Shown piece after piece: positions 14,866 to 23,365 of a stretch of DNA of 64,000 nt. The notes below the pieces were generated by a model. The model was not told the origin of the DNA. It was given only the letters and a program-made list of their open reading frames with translations, and did not search any database. Source of the stretch: an uncultured Bariatricus sp. (GTDB lineage Bacteria > Bacillota > Clostridia > Lachnospirales > Lachnospiraceae). Position numbers and translations under genes: made by a program. The stretch is taken from positions 52,044-116,043 of the forward strand of contig CAKRCD010000005.1 of NCBI GenBank assembly GCA_934307065.1, read 5' to 3'. Numbering within the stretch: position 1 is the first letter of the stretch; each line of letters starts with the position of its first letter.

Positions 14866-15201
14866 CTAGCAATAGTGTGGATTATCACGAAGAAAATCTG
14901 CCAATATTGAAATAAATTCACTGGCAGTGGGCCGCTCATATAGCGGGTACCCAAGCAGTTCAGACAAAATGCTGTCATCATATTGATTCCAATAACTTCT
15001 GATTAGTGTGCGAAGTGCGGCCTCCACACAAGTTCTGGAGACACCGTATTGAATGGCAATATCTGTGTAAAGTCCCTTTGTGACATTCAGAGAATAAGCA
15101 CTATTGCTCACTGTTAGAGCGATACCATAAGCAAAATATGAATATCCGGTATAATTGGATTTCATTCCTATTTTGCGTAATAGGTTTAACGTGGACTGCA
15201 T
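14866..15201 (-). CDS. Stand-alone Spo0A C-terminal DNA-binding domain protein
   Basis: A 111-aa protein. ATG 15201 is chosen because GAGGGAGG lies five bases upstream. Nearly the whole length matches the Spo0A effector domain. It has the N-terminal L-L-R-K-I-G-M and K-S-N-Y-T-G-Y-S-Y-F core, the K-G-L-Y-T-D-I-A-I-Q-Y-G-V recognition-helix region, V-E-A-A-L-R-T-L-I-R, and the closing R-P-T-A-S-E-F-I-S-I-L-A-D. There is no receiver domain, so it cannot be phosphorylated as Spo0A is. It may compete for, or act at, 0A boxes. Two perfect 0A boxes lie in its own upstream region. Confidence 0.85.
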   Translation of the reverse strand: MQSTLNLLRKIGMKSNYTGYSYFAYGIALTVSNSAYSLNVTKGLYTDIAIQYGVSRTCVEAALRTLIRSYWNQYDDSILSELLGYPLYERPTASEFISILADFLRDNPHYC

Positions 15202-15270
15202 AGTCACCTCCCTCAGGCCTTATGAATAACATACTAATAGAATACCCTAAAAGCAAGAAAATTTGGAAAA

Positions 15271-15300
15271 TTCGATAAAGTTCGACATCTTTCGACAAAG
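15271..15300. promoter_or_regulatory. Three decamer-phased 0A boxes between divergent genes
   Basis: TTCGATAAAG, TTCGACATCT and TTCGACAAAG follow each other without gaps. The last two contain TTCGACA, the complement of the Spo0A box TGTCGAA. The array sits between the spo0A-like gene (minus) and the SH3-like gene (plus) and could control both. The unit TATCGAATTT (minus strand) is identical to one unit of the prophage array at 12609-12645. Confidence 0.75.
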
Positions 15301-15357
15301 AAAGACATTCTAGAGAATATTTCTGCTTGTAAAAAAAGGATATGAGGAGTGGTGCAT

Positions 15358-15618
15358 ATGGAATTGCCGGTTATATTGCCGGGAGAATATCAAACGTTGT
15401 GCAGACTCAGTGTAAGAAATGGGGCGGGGCTTAATTTTCCAAAGCAGGAACACCGGCTTCCTGCATATGAACGAATTTCAATCAAAGAGGTAAAATATTT
15501 GAGTGTGTCTGTCTGGGGAAAGACGAAAGAAGGATGGATATGCATGTATATGAACCATACATTTTACGTGGAAAAATGTAGAAAGTATGAAACAGTGAAA
15601 CCAGACATAGTTTTATGA
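15358..15618 (+). CDS. Small SH3-like domain protein
   Basis: An 86-aa protein. ATG 15358 is nine bases behind ATGAGGAG, and the upstream GTGs are less well placed. It resembles a single bacterial SH3 domain (L-S-V-R-N-G-A-G then V-W-G-K-T-K-E-G-W-I-C-M and T-F-Y-V-E), a fold used to bind cell-wall or spore-surface ligands. No signal peptide or membrane segment is present. The position behind 0A boxes and divergent from a Spo0A-like gene suggests expression during sporulation, but the role is unknown. Confidence 0.65.
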   Translation: MELPVILPGEYQTLCRLSVRNGAGLNFPKQEHRLPAYERISIKEVKYLSVSVWGKTKEGWICMYMNHTFYVEKCRKYETVKPDIVL

Positions 15619-15643
15619 AAATTTGTTGTTATACATCTGCAGC

Positions 15644-15671
15644 GAAAAAGGGAAGTCAAAATGACTTCCCT
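15644..15671 (-). terminator. Terminator for argG
   Basis: A perfect ten-base-pair stem (AGGGAAGTCA/TGACTTCCCT) with a three-base loop. Read on the minus strand it is followed by five T residues, so it serves the leftward argG gene. On the plus strand no T run follows. Confidence 0.85.
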
Positions 15672-15682
15672 CTACATAAATT

Positions 15683-16909
15683 CTATTTATTATTTTTTTC
15701 AACTTCTGCAAGTCTCATTGCACGAACTTTTAACGGAAGTCCGAATAATGTGATGAATCCAGATGCGTCATTGTGGTCATAGAGGTCACCGGTTGTAAAG
15801 CTTGCCAGTGATTCACTGTAAAGTGAGTATGGAGAAGTTGTTCCGGCTTTGATGATGTTACCTTTGTAAAGCTTGAATTTTACTTCACCTGTTACATATT
15901 TCTGGGTAGATGTTACGAAAGCAGTAATTGCTTCACGGACTGGTGTAAACCATTTTCCTTCGTATACAACCTGAGCCAGACGGTTTCCGAGGTCTTTTTT
16001 CAAATCCATAGTAGCGCGGTCAAGAACCAGTTCTTCCAACTGTTTCTGAGCTTCCATCAGGATAGTTCCACCCGGAGTTTCATAAACACCACGGGATTTC
16101 ATACCAACAACACGGTTTTCTACAATATCACAGATACCGATTCCATGTTTACCGCCAAGTTCATTTAAAGTACGGATGATATCAGCAACTTTCATTTCTT
16201 TTCCGTTTACTGTTTTCGGAACGCCCTGTTCAAAGGTCATGGTTACATATTCGGCTTCATCCGGAGCATGTTCCGGAGAAACACCGAGAACCAGCAGATG
16301 GTCATAGTTTGGTTCCAGTGACGGGTCTTCCAGTTCCAGACCTTCATGGCTGATGTGCCATAAGTTACGGTCACGGCTGTAGCTGTGGCTTGCGTCAAAT
16401 GGAAGATTGATGCCATGTTTCTGACAGTATTCGATTTCATCTTCACGGGACTGCATGGTCCATACATTTGTCATTCTCCAAGGAGCAATGATTTTGATGT
16501 CAGGAGCAAGTGCTTTGATTCCGAGTTCGAAACGAATCTGGTCATTTCCTTTACCGGTAGCACCGTGACAGATAGCAACAGCGCCTTCTTTTCTTGCAAT
16601 TTCCACTAATTTTGCAGCGATACCAGGACGAGCCATAGCAGTTCCAAGTAAATATTTATTTTCATATACAGCACCGGCCTGTACACAAGGGATGATGTAG
16701 TTCTCAGCGAAATCATCCGTAATATCTTCTATATATAATTTAGAAGCACCGGATAATTTTGCTCTTTCATCCAATCCTTCTAATTCTTCGCCTTGTCCGC
16801 AGTTGATACAGCAGCAGATAACTTCGTAATCAAAGGTTTCCTTTAACCAAGGGATAATTGCGGTAGTATCAAGACCGCCAGAGTAAGCTAAAACAACTTT
16901 TTCTTTCAT
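15683..16909 (-). CDS. argG: Argininosuccinate synthase
   Basis: A 408-aa protein. ATG 16909 is chosen over an upstream frame extension because GGAGG precedes it and the family starts here. The N-terminal P-loop of the N-type ATP pyrophosphatase fold is clear (A-Y-S-G-G-L-D-T-T). It is followed by the conserved G-A-T-G-K-G-N-D-Q and P-F-D-A-S-H-S-Y-S-R-D motifs. It joins citrulline and aspartate using ATP to form argininosuccinate in the cytoplasm. argH and argF are not in this window. It is transcribed divergently from argC across a region with ARG-box-like sites. Confidence 0.97.
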   Translation of the reverse strand: MKEKVVLAYSGGLDTTAIIPWLKETFDYEVICCCINCGQGEELEGLDERAKLSGASKLYIEDITDDFAENYIIPCVQAGAVYENKYLLGTAMARPGIAAKLVEIARKEGAVAICHGATGKGNDQIRFELGIKALAPDIKIIAPWRMTNVWTMQSREDEIEYCQKHGINLPFDASHSYSRDRNLWHISHEGLELEDPSLEPNYDHLLVLGVSPEHAPDEAEYVTMTFEQGVPKTVNGKEMKVADIIRTLNELGGKHGIGICDIVENRVVGMKSRGVYETPGGTILMEAQKQLEELVLDRATMDLKKDLGNRLAQVVYEGKWFTPVREAITAFVTSTQKYVTGEVKFKLYKGNIIKAGTTSPYSLYSESLASFTTGDLYDHNDASGFITLFGLPLKVRAMRLAEVEKNNK

Positions 16910-16967
16910 TATATATATGCCTCCTACAAAATATGTCTGAATAAGTACATGATTCACTATACACCAC

Positions 16968-17067
16968 TATTAATATTTATGCAAGAAAAAAATGAAAAAA
17001 TGAAAAAAATAAAGAAAAATTTGAAAATTATATTGAATATACGGTGCATAGTGTGTATAATTATGCA
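16968..17067. promoter_or_regulatory. argC promoter with ARG-box-like operators
   Basis: TTGAAT (17033-17038), 17 bp and TATAAT (17056-17061) form the rightward promoter. The -10 is embedded in TGTATAATTATGCA (17054-17067), close to the ArgR/AhrC half-site pattern. A second similar site, TTAATATTTATGCA, lies at 16970-16983 nearer argG, and TGAATA/TGATTCA half sites lie at 16939-16955. Arginine-dependent repression of both divergent units is likely. Confidence 0.65.
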
Positions 17068-17157
17068 AATAAAAAGGTGCTTTCCTTTGAACAAAAATGG
17101 GTGTATACTAATGTACAGCAATTTACAGGAAATGGAAAAGCCGGAAAGGTGATAGAA

Positions 17158-18198
17158 GTGATTAAAGCAGGAATTATTGGTGCTACCGGATATGCAGGGG
17201 CAGAACTGGTACGCATTTTAATGGGACATAAAGAAGTAGAAATAAAATGGTTCGGTTCAAGAAGTTACATTGATCAGAAATATGAATCTATATATCAGAA
17301 TATGTTTCAGATTGTAGATGCAGTCTGCATGGATGATAATATGGAAGAACTGGCGGAGCAGGTGGATGTTATTTTCACGGCAACGCCTCAAGGCTTTTGT
17401 GCATCTATGATGTCAGAAGAAATTCTGAAGAAAACAAAGGTGATTGATTTAAGTGCGGATTTCCGTATGAAAGATGTAGATATATATGAGAAATGGTATG
17501 GAATAGAACACAAGAGTCCGCAGTTTATTAAGGAAGCAGTGTATGGCCTTTGCGAAGTGAACAGAGAGGATATCCGCAGTGCGCGTCTGGTGGCAAATCC
17601 TGGCTGTTATACAACCTGCTCGATTTTGACGGCTTATCCGCTTGCCAAAGAGGGGCTGATTGACATGAGTACTTTGATCATTGACGCAAAATCAGGAACT
17701 TCCGGAGCAGGACGAAGTGCCAAGACAGCAAACTTGTATTGTGAAGTCAATGAGAATATGAAGGCTTATGGTGTGGCAACTCACAGACATACACCGGAAA
17801 TAGAAGAACAGCTTGGTTATGCAGCAGGAGAAAAAGTTGTGCTGAACTTTACACCGCATCTGGTTCCGATGAACCGTGGTATTCTTGCCACAGAATATGC
17901 AAAGCTGACAAGAGAAGTTTCTTATGAAGAAGTAAAAGCAGTTTATGAGAAATATTATGGAAATGAATATTTTATCCGCGTTTTAAATGAAGGCATTTAT
18001 CCGGAAACCAAATGGGTAGAAGGAAGCAATTTTGTGGATATCGGATTTAAAATAGATACACGGACAAACCGTATTATTATGATGGGAGCCATCGATAATC
18101 TGGTAAAAGGAGCGGCAGGACAGGCAGTACAGAATATGAATCTGATGTTTGGATTTGAAGAAAACGAAGGCCTGAAGCTGGTTCCGATGTTCCCGTAA
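17158..18198 (+). CDS. argC: N-acetyl-gamma-glutamyl-phosphate reductase
   Basis: A 346-aa protein starting at GTG 17158, eight bases behind GGAAAGG. The in-frame GTG at 17149 and the long upstream extension are rejected because the Rossmann motif begins immediately (G-I-I-G-A-T-G-Y-A-G-A-E-L). The catalytic cysteine is in N-P-G-C-Y-T-T, and the H-R-H-T-P-E and F-T-P-H-L-V-P-M motifs follow. It reduces N-acetylglutamyl phosphate with NADPH to the semialdehyde, the third step of arginine synthesis. First gene of the argC-GNAT-argJ-argB-argD operon. Confidence 0.97.
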   Translation: MIKAGIIGATGYAGAELVRILMGHKEVEIKWFGSRSYIDQKYESIYQNMFQIVDAVCMDDNMEELAEQVDVIFTATPQGFCASMMSEEILKKTKVIDLSADFRMKDVDIYEKWYGIEHKSPQFIKEAVYGLCEVNREDIRSARLVANPGCYTTCSILTAYPLAKEGLIDMSTLIIDAKSGTSGAGRSAKTANLYCEVNENMKAYGVATHRHTPEIEEQLGYAAGEKVVLNFTPHLVPMNRGILATEYAKLTREVSYEEVKAVYEKYYGNEYFIRVLNEGIYPETKWVEGSNFVDIGFKIDTRTNRIIMMGAIDNLVKGAAGQAVQNMNLMFGFEENEGLKLVPMFP

Positions 18199-18252
18199 GC
18201 ATGACGTTTCAGCGTTTGCGTGGAAGAAAGATTAGGAAGGATTTTAAAGAGA

Positions 18253-18711
18253 ATGAAGGCAACAATTCGGGCGATGAAAATAGAAGATTACGATGGAGTC
18301 TATGCACTGTGGAATCATATCAAGGGATTTGGCATCCGCAGCATTGACGATTCCAGAGAAGGAATCAAGCGGTTTCTTAAGCGGAATCCTACCACAAGTG
18401 TTGTGGCAGAGGAAGACGGAAAAGTCATAGGCGGCATTCTGTGCGGGCATGACGGAAGACTGGGATGTATGTATCATGTCTGTGTAGACCCGGCATACCG
18501 CAGACAGGGCATTGGGAAAGCTATGGTGGTGTATGCCATGGAAGCTTTAAAAGCGGAGCATATCAATAAAGTAACACTGATTGCATTTACACAGAATGAT
18601 ATTGGAAATGCCTTTTGGAACACCATTGGCTGGACCAAAAGAGAAGATTTGAATTATTATGATTTTACGTTAAATGAGAAAAATATTACGGCATTTATCG
18701 AAGAAGGGTAG
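18253..18711 (+). CDS. GNAT N-acetyltransferase within the arginine operon
   Basis: A 152-aa protein from ATG 18253, chosen because the family begins with the R-A-M-x-I-E-D-Y stretch. A GTG at 18220 would add 11 residues. The acetyl-CoA signature is V-D-P-A-Y-R-R-Q-G-I-G-K-A-M, preceded by the H-D-G-R-L-G-C strand and followed by F-T-Q-N-D-I-G-N-A-F-W and an N-Y-Y-D-F C-terminus. The substrate is not known. Because argJ already recycles the acetyl group and can make acetylglutamate, this enzyme might top up acetylglutamate or act on an unrelated amine. Confidence 0.8.
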   Translation: MKATIRAMKIEDYDGVYALWNHIKGFGIRSIDDSREGIKRFLKRNPTTSVVAEEDGKVIGGILCGHDGRLGCMYHVCVDPAYRRQGIGKAMVVYAMEALKAEHINKVTLIAFTQNDIGNAFWNTIGWTKREDLNYYDFTLNEKNITAFIEEG

Positions 18712-18720
18712 GAAAGTAAG

Positions 18721-19944
18721 ATGAAAATAGTAGAAGGAGGCGTGACTGCGGCAAAAGGATTTGAAGCAGCAGCCACAGCAGCACAGATTAAATACAAAGA
18801 CCGTACAGATATGGCAATGATTTACAGTCAGGTGCCTTGTGTATGTGCAGGAACATTTACCACAAATGTTGTGAAAGCAGCCTGCGTAAAATGGGACAAG
18901 CAGGTGGTAGAAAGCGGAAAGAAGGCGCAGGCAGTTGTAGTCAATTCCGGAATTGCCAATGCATGTACAGGGGCAGAAGGATTTGGATATTGCAAGGACA
19001 CTGCGGATGCAGCAGCAAAGGCATTGCAGATTGATGCGGATGGTGTGCTGATTGCATCTACAGGGGTAATTGGAAAACAGCTTCCGATTGACCGGATTAC
19101 CGCAGGAGTGGAGGCACTTGCAGCAAAGAAAAATGATTCGATTGAAAATGGGACAGAGGCTTCCAAGGCAATTATGACAACCGATACGGTCAATAAACAG
19201 ATTGCAGTGGAATTTGAAATCGGAGGAAAAACAGTTACCATTGGAGGTATGTCCAAAGGTTCCGGTATGATTCATCCGAATATGTGTACCATGCTTGGAT
19301 TTATCACAACGGACGCTGTTATTTCCAAAGCGGCTTTGCAGAAAGCGCTGCGAGATGATGTGAAAGAAACTTACAACATGGTTTCCGTAGATGGAGATAC
19401 TTCTACCAATGATACGGTGCTCCTGCTTGCAAATGGACTTGCAGAAAATGAAGAAATCACGGTGGATTCAGAATCTTATCGGGTGTTTGTGGAAGCCCTT
19501 CATGAGGTAAATGAGTATCTTGCAAAAAGAATGGCAGCAGACGGAGAAGGAGCCACCTGTTTATTTGAAGTAGATATTATAAATGCAGATACAAAAGAAA
19601 ATGCAAAAAATCTTGCAAAATCTGTGGTATGCTCCAGCCTTACCAAGGCTGCAATTGCAGGACATGATGCAAACTGGGGAAGAATCCTCTGCGCCATGGG
19701 GTATTCAGGTGTGCAGTTTGATCCGGAAAAGGTTGATTTATTCTTTGAAAGCAGTGCAGGCAGAATCCAGATTATGAAGGATGGTGTGGGAACCGATTTC
19801 AGTGAGGAAAAAGCCACAGAAATCCTGTCACAGTCTGAAATCAAAGCCATTGCCGACGTGAAGATCGGAACCGCAAGTGCAACGGCATGGGGATGTGACC
19901 TGACACATGAGTATGTCACGATTAATGCAGACTACAGAAGCTAA
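18721..19944 (+). CDS. argJ: Glutamate N-acetyltransferase / ornithine acetyltransferase
   Basis: A 407-aa protein nine bases behind the GNAT gene. The autoproteolysis site is within [10 protein letters not shown], where the threonine becomes the nucleophile of the beta chain. A cysteine stands in place of the common alanine before it. D-G-D-T-S-T-N-D-T follows. It transfers acetyl from acetylornithine to glutamate, closing the acetyl cycle, and in bifunctional forms also uses acetyl-CoA. Presence of argJ explains the absence of argE here. Confidence 0.96.
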   Translation: MKIVEGGVTAAKGFEAAATAAQIKYKDRTDMAMIYSQVPCVCAGTFTTNVVKAACVKWDKQVVESGKKAQAVVVNSGIANACTGAEGFGYCKDTADAAAKALQIDADGVLIASTGVIGKQLPIDRITAGVEALAAKKNDSIENGTEASKAIMTTDTVNKQIAVEFEIGGKTVTIGGMSKGSGMIHPNMCTMLGFITTDAVISKAALQKALRDDVKETYNMVSVDGDTSTNDTVLLLANGLAENEEITVDSESYRVFVEALHEVNEYLAKRMAADGEGATCLFEVDIINADTKENAKNLAKSVVCSSLTKAAIAGHDANWGRILCAMGYSGVQFDPEKVDLFFESSAGRIQIMKDGVGTDFSEEKATEILSQSEIKAIADVKIGTASATAWGCDLTHEYVTINADYRS

Positions 19945-19955
19945 GGAGAAGAATC

Positions 19956-20840
19956 ATGGATAAAGATATGCAGCAGTATCTGGATAAGGCAGAGGTATTG
20001 ATTGAAGCCCTCCCATATATTCAGAAATTTAACCGTAAAATCATTGTAGTAAAATATGGCGGAAGTGCCATGGTGGACGAAGAATTGCAGAAGAAGGTCA
20101 TCAAAGATGTAACCCTTCTGAAGCTGACCGGATTTAAGCCGATCATTGTACACGGTGGCGGAAAGGAAATCAGCCGTTGGGTAAATAAAGTGGGAATGGA
20201 GCCGCGTTTTGTAAACGGTCTTCGTGTAACTGATGAAGAAACCATGGAAGTTGCGGAAATGGTACTTAATAAAGTAAATAAAAATCTGGTTCGCATGGTG
20301 GAAGAATTAGGTGTCCGGGCTATCGGAATCAGTGGAAAAGACGGTGGTCTGCTCCGAGTAGAAAAGAAATATTCCGAAGGAGAGGACATTGGGTTCGTAG
20401 GTAACATCAGAGAAGTGGATGCCACAATTTTAAATGATTTGTTAGAGAAGGATTTCCTTCCTATTATTTGTCCGATTGGCATGGATGATAATTACCAGAC
20501 CTACAACATTAACGCAGATGACGCTGCCTATGCCATTGCTACAGCAATGAATGCGGAAAAGCTGGCATTTTTATCGGATATTGATGGAGTATATAAGGAT
20601 TATGAGGACAAGGATTCTCTGGTATCCAGACTGACTGTGAATGAGGCAAAAGAATTATTAGAAACAGGCGGTATTCAGGGTGGTATGCTTCCGAAGCTCC
20701 AGAACTGTATTCATGCCATTGAAAACGGAGTATCCCGTGTACATATTCTGGATGGCCGAATTCCACATTGTCTGCTTTTGGAAATATTTACCAATAATGG
20801 AATCGGAACCGCCATTGTGAAGGATGAAGACCAAGAATAG
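19956..20840 (+). CDS. argB: Acetylglutamate kinase
   Basis: A 294-aa protein with a clear AAGGAG site. It has the amino-acid-kinase fold: K-Y-G-G-S-A-M near residue 30, V-H-G-G-G-K-E-I, a D-G-G-L-L stretch, N-I-N-A-D-D-A-A and the C-terminal [10 protein letters not shown]. An N-terminal helix ([14 protein letters not shown]) like that of arginine-sensitive hexameric forms is present, so feedback inhibition by arginine is likely. It phosphorylates N-acetylglutamate with ATP, the second step. Twelve bases separate it from argJ. Confidence 0.97.
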   Translation: MDKDMQQYLDKAEVLIEALPYIQKFNRKIIVVKYGGSAMVDEELQKKVIKDVTLLKLTGFKPIIVHGGGKEISRWVNKVGMEPRFVNGLRVTDEETMEVAEMVLNKVNKNLVRMVEELGVRAIGISGKDGGLLRVEKKYSEGEDIGFVGNIREVDATILNDLLEKDFLPIICPIGMDDNYQTYNINADDAAYAIATAMNAEKLAFLSDIDGVYKDYEDKDSLVSRLTVNEAKELLETGGIQGGMLPKLQNCIHAIENGVSRVHILDGRIPHCLLLEIFTNNGIGTAIVKDEDQE

Positions 20841-20902
20841 AAATTGGAATTGAAAAAGACAGTAAAGCAGATGAAAACTGTAGAACAGAAAGAAGGATAA
20901 GC

Positions 20903-22084
20903 ATGACAAATCAGTATATGACTGACACAGAAGAAGGATTGTTGAAAACATATAACCGTTTTCCGATTGTACTGGACCATGGGGAAGGCATGTATCTATA
21001 CGACACAGATGGAAAGAAATATCTGGATTTTACAGCAGGAATTGCAGTGTGTTCTTTGGGACATGGCAATCAGAAATTTAATCAGGCATTGAAAGACCAG
21101 ATTGATAAATTACTGCATACATCCAACCTATATTACAATACTACTTGCGGGAAGGCAGCCAAAGTACTTGGTAAAATTGCCCAGATGGATAAGGTATTCT
21201 TTACCAACAGTGGAACAGAAGCGGTAGAGGGTGCATTAAAGGCAGCGAGAAAATATGCTTACGAAAAGAAGAATGGTCGTTATGAATTTATTGCCATGGA
21301 AGATGCATTTCACGGAAGAAGTATGGGAGCTGTTTCGGTAACAGGACATCCGGAGTACAGAGAGCCATTTGAGCCTTTGATTGGAGGTGTACATTTTGCA
21401 AAGTTTAATGACCTTGACAGCGTCAAAGCTTTAGTAAATGATAAGACCTGTGCCATTATTATGGAAACAATTCAGGGAGAAGGCGGTATTAATCCGGCAA
21501 CTCAGGAATTTATGGAAGGGGTCAGAAAGCTCTGCGATGAAAATGACATGCTTCTGATTTTGGACGAAATCCAGTGCGGAATGGGACGAAGCGGTTCTTA
21601 TTTTGCATGGCAGCAGATGGGGGTAAAACCGGATATTATGACCATGGCAAAGGCTATTGGAAATGGTGTTCCGGTAGGAGCATTTGCAATGACAGAGAAA
21701 GTGGCTGAACATTCATTGAAACCGGGAGATCACGGAACCACATACGGAGGCAATCCTTTTGCTTGTGCTGCGGTAAATAAAGTCATCGACATTTTTGAAG
21801 AGGAACATTTACTGGAACATGTCAATGAAGTAGCACCATATCTGACGCAGAAACTGGAAGAAATAGTGGAAGAATGTGATTGTGCGGTAAGAGTGAAAGG
21901 CAAAGGACTGATTCAAGGGCTTGAGGTTTCAAAGCCGGTTGGAGAAGTAAGCAAAAAAGCACTGGAAGAAGGGCTGCTTGTCATCAGTGCCGGTCACAAT
22001 GTGCTTCGTATGATTCCGCCACTGATTGTGGAAAAAGGGCATATTGATGAGATGGCAGAAAAGTTGAAAAAAGCGTTGCAGTAG
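20903..22084 (+). CDS. argD: Acetylornithine aminotransferase
   Basis: A 393-aa fold-type I PLP enzyme. Motifs include F-T-N-S-G-T-E-A-V-E-G-A, D-A-F-H-G-R-S-M-G-A, L-I-L-D-E-I-Q-C-G-M-G-R, and the PLP lysine in M-A-K-A-I-G-N-G-V-P. T-T-Y-G-G-N-P follows. It converts N-acetylglutamate semialdehyde to N-acetylornithine with glutamate as amino donor. Last biosynthetic gene of this run. The 62 bp after argB hold only a purine-rich leader with AGAAGGA. Confidence 0.96.
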   Translation: MTNQYMTDTEEGLLKTYNRFPIVLDHGEGMYLYDTDGKKYLDFTAGIAVCSLGHGNQKFNQALKDQIDKLLHTSNLYYNTTCGKAAKVLGKIAQMDKVFFTNSGTEAVEGALKAARKYAYEKKNGRYEFIAMEDAFHGRSMGAVSVTGHPEYREPFEPLIGGVHFAKFNDLDSVKALVNDKTCAIIMETIQGEGGINPATQEFMEGVRKLCDENDMLLILDEIQCGMGRSGSYFAWQQMGVKPDIMTMAKAIGNGVPVGAFAMTEKVAEHSLKPGDHGTTYGGNPFACAAVNKVIDIFEEEHLLEHVNEVAPYLTQKLEEIVEECDCAVRVKGKGLIQGLEVSKPVGEVSKKALEEGLLVISAGHNVLRMIPPLIVEKGHIDEMAEKLKKALQ

Positions 22085-22146
22085 GAAAATAAAAGTATAA
22101 AAGACCAGGCAGAGGGCATACTCATGAATAATAGGAGGGATGTTGA

Positions 22147-22584
22147 ATGTCTGGTTTTTTGATTGCACTTTTATCAGGTGCGATTATGAGTATTCAAGGT
22201 GTATTTAATACGCAGGTAACGAAAGTGACGGGAATGTGGGTAAGCAACGTCTGGGTACAGCTCAGTGCCTTTATAATCAGTGCAGGAATGTGGCTGATTA
22301 TGGGGCGGGACAGTGTGTTTGCCATTGGAAAAGTAGAGCCAAAATATCTATTACTTGGTGGGGTGTTTGGTGCCGGGATTACGTGGACTGTCATTAAGAG
22401 CATGGAACAGCTTGGCCCTGCCAAAGCGACCCTTTGTATTGTCATTACTCAGGTGGCTGTTTCTTATATGATTGAATTATTCGGAGTGTTTGGAGCGGAT
22501 AAGCAGACATTTGAATGGCGAAAGTTAATCGGGATTGCAATTGCAGTAGCCGGACTTGTGATTTTTGAGTGGGAGACAAAATAG
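22147..22584 (+). CDS. DMT-superfamily YdcZ-type membrane protein
   Basis: A 145-aa protein with AGGAGGG. Five hydrophobic segments are visible (about 3-20, 35-53, 65-85, 93-112 and 122-141). The N-terminal G-A-I-M-S-I-Q-G-V-F-N-T and mid-region G-G-V-F-G-A-G-I-T are typical of the YdcZ (DUF606) family of small drug/metabolite transporters, which usually work as pairs or dimers. The substrate is unknown. It follows argD by 62 bp and may be co-transcribed, which would make an amino-acid-related cargo conceivable. Confidence 0.8.
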   Translation: MSGFLIALLSGAIMSIQGVFNTQVTKVTGMWVSNVWVQLSAFIISAGMWLIMGRDSVFAIGKVEPKYLLLGGVFGAGITWTVIKSMEQLGPAKATLCIVITQVAVSYMIELFGVFGADKQTFEWRKLIGIAIAVAGLVIFEWETK

Positions 22585-22633
22585 AAATAAGATGACTGCG
22601 GCCAGAGTGCGCGCAAGGAAGTGTAAAATGCGG

Positions 22634-22662
22634 TTGAGTTTTTGAAAAAAATTAGGTACAAT
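22634..22662 (+). promoter_or_regulatory. Promoter for the comEA operon
   Basis: TTGAGT (22634-22639), a 17-bp spacer and TACAAT (22657-22662), 52 bp before the comEA start. Confidence 0.65.
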
Positions 22663-22713
22663 GAAAATGTCTTAGCGAACGTGAGGTCTGTCTTTTTCTG
22701 GGAGGAAGAAGAC

Positions 22714-23355
22714 ATGTGTAAGCGAAGATACCTGATGATTTGTGTATGTATGATGTTATTATATTTAGCAGGCTGCAATAAAGAAAAAGACAGCATTACC
22801 TTTGATACGGCTTCCGATGCGACAGTCAGGGCAGAGGATACTCTGACGAAAGAAGATATCAGAGTATATGATGCGAATGAAGCAGATGAGAAAACGAAAA
22901 GCGCAGAACAGACAGCGGAAAATACAATTTACGTTTATGTCTGCGGTGAAGTTGTTTTGCCGGGAGTGTATGAATTTACATCCGACATGAGGGTGGCAGA
23001 TGCGATTATGGCAGCAGGTGGTATGACAGAAGAAGCAGCGGAAACTTACTGGAATCAGGCGGCGGTCCTGGAGGATGGACAAAAGATTTACGTTCCGACA
23101 AAGGAAGAAGCAGCCGGAGACGCAGAAAGTCAAAGCAGTGAACAAATGATTGAACAAGAGCATAAAATTAACTTAAATACAGCAAGCAAAGAACAGCTTA
23201 TGACCTTGAGTGGTGTGGGAAGCACGAAGGCAGATGCAATTATTGCTTACCGGAAGGAGCAGGGTGGTTTTCAAAGTATCGAAGATATCATGAAAATAGA
23301 AGGCATCAAAGAAGGTGTATTTAAGAAGATTAAGGACAAGATAACGGTAGAATAG
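22714..23355 (+). CDS. comEA: ComEA-like DNA-binding protein, predicted lipoprotein
   Basis: A 213-aa protein starting at ATG 22714 behind GGGAGGAAG; an upstream frame extension lacks a site. The N-terminus is a lipoprotein signal with lipobox L-A-G-C (cysteine about residue 20), unlike the uncleaved membrane anchor of classical ComEA. Residues about 70-130 form an SLBB domain (V-Y-V-C-G-E-V-V-L-P-G-V-Y). The end is a helix-hairpin-helix pair (I-N-L-N-T-A-S-K-E-Q-L-M-T-L-S-G-V-G). In competent bacteria ComEA binds incoming DNA at the outer face of the membrane for ComEC, which is encoded four genes downstream. Confidence 0.88.
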   Translation: MCKRRYLMICVCMMLLYLAGCNKEKDSITFDTASDATVRAEDTLTKEDIRVYDANEADEKTKSAEQTAENTIYVYVCGEVVLPGVYEFTSDMRVADAIMAAGGMTEEAAETYWNQAAVLEDGQKIYVPTKEEAAGDAESQSSEQMIEQEHKINLNTASKEQLMTLSGVGSTKADAIIAYRKEQGGFQSIEDIMKIEGIKEGVFKKIKDKITVE

Positions 23356-23365
23356 GGGAAGAAAG

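Noticed and set aside
17111..17152. Leader peptide (13 codons, ending in arginine) before argC
   Set aside because: A single arginine codon, no ribosome binding site and no alternative terminator pairing were seen. ARG-box repression is the simpler model.
16949..17152. 67-aa gene in the argG-argC gap
   Set aside because: Low-complexity lysine-rich translation over an A-rich promoter region with no ribosome binding site.
18670..19275. 201-aa leftward frame opposite argJ
   Set aside because: Cysteine- and histidine-rich shadow translation of the conserved argJ gene.
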